A stretch of 64,000 nucleotides of DNA from Spirosoma sp. SC4-14. Lineage in GTDB: Bacteria; Bacteroidota; Bacteroidia; Cytophagales; Spirosomataceae. The DNA lies in contig NZ_CP147518.1 of the NCBI RefSeq assembly GCF_037201965.1, positions 2,107,001 to 2,171,000 on the forward strand, given 5' to 3'. The notes below the pieces were generated by a model that ran no database searches, had not been told where the DNA came from, and saw only the letters and a program-made list of their open reading frames with translations. Within the stretch, counting starts at the first letter, position 1. Every line of letters starts with the position of its first letter. The translations under genes were made by a program, and so were the position numbers. Below are positions 28,326 through 35,996 of the stretch, in pieces.

Positions 28326-28871
28326 TTACACCACCGTGTGGGGGAATACTTCGCGGAGGGTTTTTAGCTCCATATCTTTGTCTGACACAATCGGGTCGGT
28401 TACGCCCCAATCAATGTTCAGGTCAGGGTCATTCCAGATGATTCCGGTTTCCGAATCCTTGTTATACACGTTTGTACATTTGTAGCTGAAGATACTATCT
28501 TCCAGGGCCACAAAGCCGTGACCGAATCCTTCGGGGATGTAGGCCATGTTGGCAAGCTCGGCATCCAGCAGAAACGTTTCATATTGCCCGAAGGTAGGCG
28601 AGTCGGGGCGCAGATCGACGGCCACATCGAGCACCTGGCCAGTAATAACCCGAACGAGTTTTCCCTGTGCAAATGGCTCTTTTTGCATATGCAGACCACG
28701 CAGGACGCCTTTTACCGAAAACGACTGGTTGTCCTGCACAAACTCCATAGGCAGGCCTTTTGACGTAAATAAGGCTTTATTGTAGGACTCAAAAAAGTAA
28801 CCGCGTTCGTCTTCAAACACACGAGGGATTAGTTCAATCAGGCCGCTAATAGCCGTTTTGCGAACTTGCAT
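28326..28871 (-). CDS. rfbC: dTDP-4-dehydrorhamnose 3,5-epimerase
   Basis: 181 residues, the normal RfbC length, with a cupin fold. Family segments are FEDERGYFFESYN, FVQDNQSFSVKGVLRGLHMQ (His of the active site in LRGLH), DVAVDLRPDSPTFG and YIPEGFGHGF. It epimerises C3 and C5 of dTDP-4-keto-6-deoxyglucose on the way to dTDP-rhamnose for surface glycans. The other rml genes are not in the window. Confidence 0.95.
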   Translation of the reverse strand: MQVRKTAISGLIELIPRVFEDERGYFFESYNKALFTSKGLPMEFVQDNQSFSVKGVLRGLHMQKEPFAQGKLVRVITGQVLDVAVDLRPDSPTFGQYETFLLDAELANMAYIPEGFGHGFVALEDSIFSYKCTNVYNKDSETGIIWNDPDLNIDWGVTDPIVSDKDMELKTLREVFPHTVV

Positions 28872-28911
28872 ACAGGATAGTTGACTAGTAAATAATATTG
28901 CTCTTTTGATG

Positions 28912-28948
28912 CAAAGCTACGAAACCGGAAGGGTAGTTCGTACCTTTG
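28912..28948. promoter_or_regulatory. Face-to-face divergent promoters of rfbC and pyrF
   Basis: Minus strand TAGCTTTG at 28912-28919 is the probable rfbC -7 box. Plus strand TACCTTTG at 28941-28948 is the probable pyrF -7 box. Only 21 bases separate them, so each -33 region overlaps the other promoter and the two may compete for polymerase. The pyrF box also shows that the real pyrF start is downstream at 28987. Confidence 0.5.
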
Positions 28949-28986
28949 CCGGATACCTATTTACTGTGTGGGTTTATTTTACCGGC

Positions 28987-29808
28987 ATGACATACAACGA
29001 ATTAAGCAATCTTATTTTTCGAAAACAATCCTATCTCTGTGTTGGCCTCGACACCGATCCGCTTAAATTGCCCCGACATCTGCTGAACGAACCCGATCCG
29101 GTTTTTGCCTTTAATCGGGCCATTATCGACGCAACAGCCGATTTTGCGGTCGCTTATAAACCCAATACTGCATTCTACGAAGCACAGGGGCCGCGCGGAT
29201 GGGAAAGTCTGCAACGCACGCTGGAGTATATGCCAAACGACTGTTTTACGATTGCTGATGCGAAACGTGGGGATATTGGTAATACATCGAGCCTGTATGC
29301 ACGGGCATTTTTTGATCCCGACGCTGCCGGACTGAATTTTGATTCTATCACCGTAGCTCCCTATATGGGGCATGATTCCGTAATGCCCTTTCTGGACTAT
29401 GAAGGAAAATGGGTGATTTTGCTGGCGTTGACATCTAATGTTGGAAGTGCTGATTTTCAGCGTCAGCCAGTAGGGGAGCAGGAATTATTCGAAACCGTGA
29501 TCGAGAAAGCCCAAACCTGGGCCGGTCCTGATCGATTGATGTTTGTAGTCGGCGCAACCCAGGCCGACGTATTAACCCGCATTCGCGAACTGGCACCCGA
29601 TAACTTTTTACTGGTGCCGGGGGTAGGTGCTCAGGGTGGTTCGCTGGCCGAGGTATCGCGTCGGGGACTAACCCGTTCGGGCGGGTTGCTGGTGAATGCG
29701 TCGCGGAGCATTCTGTATGCATCCAGCGGAACCGATTTTGCCGGAAAGGCCAGGGCCGAAGCCCAGGCGTTGCAGACCGAAATGACCCAGCACCTGGCTA
29801 AACTTTAA
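28987..29808 (+). CDS. pyrF: Orotidine 5'-phosphate decarboxylase (type 2)
   Basis: 273 residues from ATG 28987. The frame is open further up to 28906, but that part precedes the promoter. Motifs: LCVGLDTDP, AFNRAIIDAT, AYKPNTAFYEAQG, the catalytic loop TIADAKRGDIGNT, and LVPGVGAQGG. It decarboxylates OMP to UMP, the last step of pyrimidine synthesis. The length and FNRAIID/ADAKRGDIGNT pattern place it in the long type 2 group. Confidence 0.96.
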   Translation: MTYNELSNLIFRKQSYLCVGLDTDPLKLPRHLLNEPDPVFAFNRAIIDATADFAVAYKPNTAFYEAQGPRGWESLQRTLEYMPNDCFTIADAKRGDIGNTSSLYARAFFDPDAAGLNFDSITVAPYMGHDSVMPFLDYEGKWVILLALTSNVGSADFQRQPVGEQELFETVIEKAQTWAGPDRLMFVVGATQADVLTRIRELAPDNFLLVPGVGAQGGSLAEVSRRGLTRSGGLLVNASRSILYASSGTDFAGKARAEAQALQTEMTQHLAKL

Positions 29809-29811
29809 TTT

Positions 29812-29865
29812 AGTTTGCAGTGCTCCGCAGTAGTAAAGTCCTAACTAAGCGGAGCACTGTAAACT
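29812..29865. terminator. 17-bp hairpin between convergent pyrF and membrane-protein gene
   Basis: Arms 29812-29828 and 29849-29865 pair over 17 bp with one G:U and are followed by GTTTTTT. It lies between the pyrF stop and the leftward gene ending at 29871 and is a probable bidirectional terminator. Confidence 0.8.
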
Positions 29866-29870
29866 GTTTT

Positions 29871-30305
29871 TTAGAACATGCCTGCGCCTAAGCCACGGAA
29901 TGGCCAGGGAATCATGGCCAGGATAATCAATAGGCCAATACCATAGAAAATGGTGATCAGGCGTTGTTTGGTTAGAGCATCAGTAGCCCGTTTAGAACGC
30001 GAATAACCAATCGTAATCAGGATAATGGCGATGAGCATCCCCGTAATGTGTTCTATAGTATAGAACCGGTAGAGTTTGTCGCTCATCATGCTGAAATCTA
30101 CTTTGGGACTAATAAAATATAAGATCAGACCAATCACCAACTGGAGGTGGATACTGATCAGGGTAAACAAATATAATTTACGGTTTCCATCCGTATAGCC
30201 ACTTTGGCCCTGCCATTTCTGTAGTGCCGTAATAACAGAGGCAACTAATAAAAGGAGGGCAATCCAGCGCAGTCCAGAGTGTGTGTGAAGGAGTCCTGTA
30301 TACAT
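29871..30305 (-). CDS. Small four-helix membrane protein (cytochrome-b-like)
   Basis: 144 residues with four hydrophobic segments, at about residues 10-28, 45-68, 82-102 and 118-136. His residues occur near membrane faces (HTHSGLRW, ISIHLQLVIG, IEHITGML). Similar Bacteroidota proteins are often labelled cytochrome b. The His pattern would allow heme ligation but does not prove it. It is monocistronic, with no redox partner gene beside it. Confidence 0.65.
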   Translation of the reverse strand: MYTGLLHTHSGLRWIALLLLVASVITALQKWQGQSGYTDGNRKLYLFTLISIHLQLVIGLILYFISPKVDFSMMSDKLYRFYTIEHITGMLIAIILITIGYSRSKRATDALTKQRLITIFYGIGLLIILAMIPWPFRGLGAGMF

Positions 30306-30375
30306 ACGAAGTTAATTTTGTTGTAAAGAAACACCAAAACGCCAACTTACACCAGTTCCTGGTTGTTCGAACTAT

Positions 30376-30678
30376 ATGATTCTTTATAATACGACCTATA
30401 GCGTTGCCAATGAAGTAGAGCAGGATTGGCTGCATTGGATGAAAACCAGCCACATTCCGTCTATGCTGGCAACGGGCCTGCCTGCCGGCCATAAAGTGCT
30501 GCGTCTGTTGACCGAAATTGACAATGGTGGAGCTACTTATTCAGTACAGTTGGATTTTAATGCCATGGAAGACTACTTCACCTATCAGTCGCTTCATGCC
30601 GATACGATGCAGCAACAGATACAGGATCGCTTCGCCAACCAGTTTGTCTCGTTCGATACACTGCTCGAAGACGCATAA
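30376..30678 (+). CDS. DUF4286 family protein
   Basis: 100 residues. The sequence MILYNTTYSVANEVEQDWLH and the following HIPSMLATG match DUF4286, small dimeric alpha/beta-barrel-like proteins common in Bacteroidota. There is no signal peptide, so it is cytoplasmic. The function is unknown. It starts 70 bp from the divergent membrane-protein gene. Confidence 0.8.
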   Translation: MILYNTTYSVANEVEQDWLHWMKTSHIPSMLATGLPAGHKVLRLLTEIDNGGATYSVQLDFNAMEDYFTYQSLHADTMQQQIQDRFANQFVSFDTLLEDA

Positions 30679-30790
30679 GTCGCCTACTCACGACTGTTCA
30701 CTGCGTAGTCTTGTGGTAGTAGAACCAGGCTCGAAAAGTAAATATTTTCGCCGAAGTTGTTCATAATGTGTGGTTTGTCAGCTAAGTTGG

Positions 30791-30798
30791 TAGATTTG
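30791..30798 (+). promoter_or_regulatory. -7 box of the large secreted nuclease gene
   Basis: TAGATTTG matches TAnnTTTG and lies 28 bases upstream of the start codon. A TTTG at 30774-30777 is too close (13 bases) to be a standard -33. Confidence 0.45.
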
Positions 30799-30826
30799 TA
30801 ACGCTAATCTTCTGAACGCCGACATT

Positions 30827-33800
30827 ATGAGTACTTTCTACAGACGATTTAAGCTCCGGCTCTGTTTGTTGTTGTTTTGTGGTGTATGTGCAATTTTGCC
30901 TTCCTGGGCACAGATCGCTATCACCACGACCGGAACAACCATTTCGCAGACATTTAATACGTTACCAGCCGCCAGCACCACTACCTTTTCGTCGAATTCG
31001 CTGATTGCTGGTGTGTATGCCGAACATACTGGAACCGGTGCGGTTATTGTTGCCAGCAATGGCGTGTCGGCGACTGGAAGTTTATACAGTTATGGTGCTA
31101 CCAACAGTACCGATCGTTCGCTGGGATCAATTGGAGATAGTACCACGGGCGGCAGCTTTGCGTATGGACTCCGGTTTCGAAACAGCACAGGTGTGGTTAT
31201 AACGTCGCTTCAGGTTAGCTATACCGGCGAGCAATGGCGCAATAGTGGAGCTGGTGCTCAGGAAATTACATTTGCCTACCTGGTGTCGGCTACGCCAATA
31301 ACGACATTGGGCCTATCGTCGAGCCTGGCCGTACCGGCTGGATATACGAGTGTGGCAGCCTTAAGTTTTACCAGTCCCGTATCAGGAACGAGCGTAGCTA
31401 TTGGGCCTATCGATGGCAACGCCGTCGTGAACCGAATAACCAAAACCAGTGTCATCACCGGCCTATCCATAGCGCCGGGTTCTGAGATTATGCTCCGCTG
31501 GTTCGATGCCGACCAGGCAGGAAACGATCACGGCCTGGCTATCGACGATGTGTCGGTCATGGCGCTGTCGACCAACTCGGGGACTACGCCTACTTTAGTT
31601 GCTACTCCAACGACCATTGCCAATCTGACGACTACGGTTGGCGCAACATCGGTCCCCGCTTCGTACACACTGACAGGGCGCAATCTGACGGCTCCGGTTA
31701 CACTATCGGCCAGTGCCGGTATAGAAATCAATAACGGCCTCAGTAGCATTTATACACCAACCATTTCAATCACCCCAACTAGTGGCAGTATCAATGCTGC
31801 CATTAACGTTCGGCTAACCGGGGCCAGCGCTGGTTCGGTCAGTGCCCTTGTTACGAATACGAGTAGTAATACAGCAATTCCGGTGAGTGCTACCGTAACG
31901 GTTAGTGGTGTAGTGCAGGGTGCGGTTCCATTGACTACCATTGCTAAAGCACGCAGCCAGCCGAACGGAACCCTAACCTCCACGCTGCCCGGTGGAAAAA
32001 TTGCTGGACGGGTTACGGTGAACAGCCAGTTTGGCGGAAAGCAGTTTTATATTCAGGATGCCACCGGGGGAATTTCGGTATTCAACAGTGTGACAGCGGT
32101 TGGGAATTTACTGCAACTCGGCGATTCAGTTCAGGTGGCGGGAGCTATAAATACCTATCAGGGCGCTCGTGAACTGGATCTGACCAGTTATACCATTGTA
32201 GCCGGTACCCCCATCATTCCAGTGCCGAGAGTGATCCGAATCAGTCAGTTTCCCGACTATGAAGGTCAATTGGTAAGCGTTCAGAGTACAACAATAAGTG
32301 GTTCGGGAACGGCGTTTGCCGCAACCACTTACCCGCTACGATCGGTATCCGGAAACGGAACGTTATTTATTAATGCAGCTTCGGAACTGAATGGCGCATC
32401 GAAACCAACCGGACCCGTGAGCGTAACGGGTATTGTCGATCATGTTACGAGTGGTACTGTAAATTCATCGCAGTTATCTCCCCGGTTGCTCAGCGATGTA
32501 TCGGGAGCGGCTTCATTGGATCAGATGTGTGGTGGCACTGGCGGAACGGCTCTATCGCACGATCTGACGTTTGACATCAGCACCTGGAATCTCGATTTCT
32601 TCGGTGCCGATTCGGGGTCTGTTGTTTGTCCAGTGGCTCCAGTTAAACGGTCGTATAACGATCAGGGCCCGGTAGACGAAGATAAGCAGGCGCGAAATGT
32701 GAAAGCTATTCTCCAGAAGCTGAATGCCGATATTGTTGTCAATGAAGAAGTAAGCGACGAAGCCCGTTATGCGAGTGTAGTGCGATCGCTACCCGGAAGT
32801 TACAGCTATGTCTGTTCTGATAAGTTCTCGTATTATTTCCAGGCTGATTGCGATCAGATCATAGACCGTGCCGGAACCATCGACATACCGGCCAATTATG
32901 CTCAAAAGGTATGTGTTCTTTATAATCAGGCAACCGTAACGCCCATTCTGGCCGAAAGTAAAGCATTGTTGACCGACAAGTATAGCTATCCAACCTCAAA
33001 TGCCTGGTCGTCGGGTCGATTGCCGTATCTGTTCGTGGCCAATGTAACCATCAATGGTTTTACCCGAAAAATTCATGTGGTCGGAATCCATGCCAAATCA
33101 GGAACAGCTACGGCTGATTATAACCGTCGGCTGAGCGATATCAACGATCTGAAGGCAGAACTCGACCGTAATTATCCCAATGCAAATCTGGTAATGCTGG
33201 GTGATTATGAAGACGAAGTTACAACATCCACTACCACCGGAAAGCCATCGTCCTACAGTGCTTTTTCGGCTGATACGAGCGCCTATCGAATCATAACGAA
33301 ACCACTTGAGGCAACCTCCTGCGTAACGTTTGTATCGGCGGCCAGCTTTATCGACCATATTACGGTATCGAACGAGCTGGCTTCGGCCTATGTCGGTAAT
33401 TCGTCGGCGGTCATAATGCCTGCTACGGGTATCGAAGGCCCGTATGTGATTACTACATCGGGGCATAATCCCGTATCGGCGCGGTTCGATCTGTCGGCTT
33501 TGCCCGGTCCAGCGGCTTCGCTGGCCGTATCGCTCACCATGAGCCCCGTAACGGCATCTGGCACTACAAGTCTGTCGGCAACTGTTTCGGGAGGCACACC
33601 GCCCTATAGCTACACATTTACTGGGCCTGGCACCATTACGCTCAATGGCAATACAGCGACTGTTACGAACCTAACCGCCACAACGCCACCTTCGTTTACG
33701 GTTAAAGTTACCGATGCTGCCAGCCAAACCGCAATTGCCACGACCAATCCGTCGGCTACTACTGAAACCAACGGAACGGGTTTTTCGGGAACGAACAACC

Positions 33801-35137
33801 TGTTTGCCGGTGTCGGTGCCGGTGCATCCAACACAACCGGTTTTGCCAATGTAGGACTGGGTGTACGCGCCCTTACGGCGAACCAGACCGGCCGAAACAA
33901 TGTAGCTGTAGGCGATTCGGCTGGTTACCAGAATATGGCTTCGTCCAACACGTTTGTGGGTGCCAAAGCCGGATTTTCGAATACAACAGGTGTTCAGGGA
34001 ACGTTTCTGGGCGATTCGGCAGGATTTTATAGCAACGGCAGAGCTAATACGCTCATTGGTTATCGCGCAGGGTTGAATACCACTACCGGAAGTTTAAATA
34101 CGTTTCTGGGCGTGCAGGCAGGCCTGAATAATACCACGGGTTCATCGAACCTGATTACTGGAACCAATGCGGGGCTAAACAATACGACGGGCTCATATAA
34201 CCTGTTTATTGGCGAAAATGCAGGGTTTAATAATACAACAGGTACATCCAACATCTACATGGGGGTTAATGCGGGCAATGGTCCCGGCGTTAATGGGATT
34301 AACAACGTTGTGATTGGTTTCGAAGCAGGAGCAGGAAATTTCTCGGGAGCATCGAATACACTGCTAGGGTTTCGGGCCGATATTGGAGCCGCCAGCCTGA
34401 GTAATGCTACCGCCATTGGCGCCAATGCAAAAGTAACAGCCAGTAATGCGCTGGTATTAGGAAATAATGCAAATGTTGGTATTGGAACAACAGCACCTAC
34501 GGCTAAACTCGAAGTAACCAGCGGAGTTGGCGGTCGTTCGGGTATAAAGTTGACGAACCTGACCAGTGCATCGCCTGCCAGTGTAAATGCAACTAAGTTC
34601 CTGACTGTCGATGCCGCCGGAATGGTTGTGCTGGGCAATTTAGGAACTGGTGCCCGAGCCGGTGTAGCTGATGCGGCTACCGACATGTTATGGCAGCGAA
34701 CAGGTTCGTTTCTTCAGAATGCCGACAGCGATGGAGTTGTTATTGGCCAATCGATCAGTAAAATGCCGATCGGCTATAAGCTATTCGTCGAAGGAGGAAT
34801 ACTGACCGAGAAAGTAAAAGTAGCCATAAAAAATACATCCGACTGGTCTGATTACGTATTTGCGCCCGGATATAAATTAAGGTCATTATCCGAACTGGAA
34901 ACCTACGTAAAAATAAATCGACACCTCCCCGGCATACCCTCAGCCGAACAGGTTAAACAGGATGGGGTGGATGTTGGGCAGATGCATGCCAAATTATTAG
35001 AAAAAATTGAAGAGTTAACTCTTTATAATATTGAGTTAGAAAAGAGAAATAATATATTGCAAAAAGAAATACAAGAAATGAAGGGAAAACAGAAAAACGT
35101 AGAGAAAATGTTATTGAAATTACTTAAAAGTAAATAA
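30827..35137 (+). CDS. Giant secreted endonuclease/exonuclease/phosphatase protein with YadA-head-like repeats
   Basis: 1436 residues. The signal peptide ends near PSWAQ. Residues about 20-360 are Ser/Thr-rich beta domains. About 365-560 holds an OB-fold-like part (KIAGRVTVNS, YIQDATGGISVFN). About 580-890 is an EEP nuclease domain, with WNLDFFG, NEEVSDEARY (Glu), GIHAKSG (His), LGDYEDE in place of GDFND, FIDHI and a final SGHNPVS. About 985-1220 is a run of NTTG-containing repeats of about 16 residues, like the head of trimeric YadA adhesins. The last 50 residues are a Lys/Glu coiled coil. It may be a surface-attached, possibly trimeric, nuclease or phosphatase. The active-site Asn of the GDFN motif is changed to Tyr-Glu, so activity needs testing. 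Confidence 0.82.
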   Translation: MSTFYRRFKLRLCLLLFCGVCAILPSWAQIAITTTGTTISQTFNTLPAASTTTFSSNSLIAGVYAEHTGTGAVIVASNGVSATGSLYSYGATNSTDRSLGSIGDSTTGGSFAYGLRFRNSTGVVITSLQVSYTGEQWRNSGAGAQEITFAYLVSATPITTLGLSSSLAVPAGYTSVAALSFTSPVSGTSVAIGPIDGNAVVNRITKTSVITGLSIAPGSEIMLRWFDADQAGNDHGLAIDDVSVMALSTNSGTTPTLVATPTTIANLTTTVGATSVPASYTLTGRNLTAPVTLSASAGIEINNGLSSIYTPTISITPTSGSINAAINVRLTGASAGSVSALVTNTSSNTAIPVSATVTVSGVVQGAVPLTTIAKARSQPNGTLTSTLPGGKIAGRVTVNSQFGGKQFYIQDATGGISVFNSVTAVGNLLQLGDSVQVAGAINTYQGARELDLTSYTIVAGTPIIPVPRVIRISQFPDYEGQLVSVQSTTISGSGTAFAATTYPLRSVSGNGTLFINAASELNGASKPTGPVSVTGIVDHVTSGTVNSSQLSPRLLSDVSGAASLDQMCGGTGGTALSHDLTFDISTWNLDFFGADSGSVVCPVAPVKRSYNDQGPVDEDKQARNVKAILQKLNADIVVNEEVSDEARYASVVRSLPGSYSYVCSDKFSYYFQADCDQIIDRAGTIDIPANYAQKVCVLYNQATVTPILAESKALLTDKYSYPTSNAWSSGRLPYLFVANVTINGFTRKIHVVGIHAKSGTATADYNRRLSDINDLKAELDRNYPNANLVMLGDYEDEVTTSTTTGKPSSYSAFSADTSAYRIITKPLEATSCVTFVSAASFIDHITVSNELASAYVGNSSAVIMPATGIEGPYVITTSGHNPVSARFDLSALPGPAASLAVSLTMSPVTASGTTSLSATVSGGTPPYSYTFTGPGTITLNGNTATVTNLTATTPPSFTVKVTDAASQTAIATTNPSATTETNGTGFSGTNNLFAGVGAGASNTTGFANVGLGVRALTANQTGRNNVAVGDSAGYQNMASSNTFVGAKAGFSNTTGVQGTFLGDSAGFYSNGRANTLIGYRAGLNTTTGSLNTFLGVQAGLNNTTGSSNLITGTNAGLNNTTGSYNLFIGENAGFNNTTGTSNIYMGVNAGNGPGVNGINNVVIGFEAGAGNFSGASNTLLGFRADIGAASLSNATAIGANAKVTASNALVLGNNANVGIGTTAPTAKLEVTSGVGGRSGIKLTNLTSASPASVNATKFLTVDAAGMVVLGNLGTGARAGVADAATDMLWQRTGSFLQNADSDGVVIGQSISKMPIGYKLFVEGGILTEKVKVAIKNTSDWSDYVFAPGYKLRSLSELETYVKINRHLPGIPSAEQVKQDGVDVGQMHAKLLEKIEELTLYNIELEKRNNILQKEIQEMKGKQKNVEKMLLKLLKSK

Positions 35138-35181
35138 ATCTACCTGAGTACATTTTTTTCGATCTGATTTCTATTGTCTTT

Positions 35182-35210
35182 TAACTAACTGGCTGTTGGT
35201 TAGTTAGTTA
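35182..35210 (+). terminator. Weak hairpin after the large nuclease gene
   Basis: A 9-bp stem (TAACTAACT, 35182-35190, with 35202-35210) lies 45 bases after the stop. No T-run follows, so this is a low-confidence call. Confidence 0.3.
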
Positions 35211-35352
35211 TGATTATGGTAAAAAATAAAATTGTAAAAAAAAGCGTGTGCTGAAAAATCTGGCATGTTATATGGTATAAGTAGAATACATCAGTCATCG
35301 TACACTAAAACTAGTTGCTATTATCTACTCAGGCCTACTAACTGCCAAGGTT

Positions 35353-35688
35353 ATGAACTCACTTTCCCAAAACGACTTTTTAACAGTTATCGGAACCGCA
35401 ATCACTGATCATCGGGTTATTCAAATCAAGTATAATAATGTGTGGCGTACTGTGGAACCCTACATGGCTGGCCTGCACAAGGAAAGCCAGACGCCGAGTC
35501 TTTATGGGTTTTGCCGGGACGTGATCCCAACGCTCTATGCAGGTCAGGATAATCGCTGGCAGATTTTCCGATTCAGTGATATCGAAGATATCGAGCTAAC
35601 TTATTATGAGTTTCGCCCCCATCTAGAATACACGGGAACATTCGACCGTTTGCAGCCCGTTTATGTTAAGCTTGCACCGAGTCGTTGA
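35353..35688 (+). CDS. Small WYL-domain-like protein
   Basis: 111 residues. The core RVIQIKYNNVWRTVEPYMAG then LYGFCRD and WQIFRFSDIEDIEL follows the pattern of a WYL domain (ligand or nucleic-acid sensing, Sm-like beta fold), but with no DNA-binding helix-turn-helix. Stand-alone WYL proteins may bind nucleotides or ssDNA or regulate a partner. The call is by pattern and the partner is unknown. A strong terminator follows. Confidence 0.55.
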   Translation: MNSLSQNDFLTVIGTAITDHRVIQIKYNNVWRTVEPYMAGLHKESQTPSLYGFCRDVIPTLYAGQDNRWQIFRFSDIEDIELTYYEFRPHLEYTGTFDRLQPVYVKLAPSR

Positions 35689-35773
35689 GGTAGCCATTAA
35701 ATCGTATTTGATTATGGAAAACAGATACTAAGCTTTTTTCTTTGCTATAACCGGTTCTTCCGATTGACTGAAT

Positions 35774-35813
35774 AAAATGTCCGTACCCTTGCGAAAAGGG
35801 TACGGACATTTTT
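35774..35813 (+). terminator. Rho-independent terminator
   Basis: A perfect 17-bp stem (35774-35790 with 35796-35812) has a 5-base loop, and its 3' arm ends in a T-run. It lies 86 bases after the WYL-like gene. The 308-base gap 35689-35996 holds nothing else recognisable apart from the unseen promoter of the next gene. Confidence 0.85.
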
Positions 35814-35996
35814 GTTTAGTAAGCGGTATGGAATAGGGTTTAATAGGGTTTGAATTGGATAATAAAAGTATTGGTTCTGTTTCTGAAACTATTCGTTTGG
35901 AATGCTTAAACAAAAATGCCAAAAAGTCGATTTTATCATAAGTAATTGTGCCTCTCAGATTCTTTGGGATTTACAGTTTTTGCTAAACATTACTCA

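Noticed and set aside
33779-34480. Short periodic repeats that could be taken for a CRISPR-like or satellite array
   Set aside because: They are in frame within one long coding sequence and encode NTTG protein repeats; units vary in sequence as protein repeats do.
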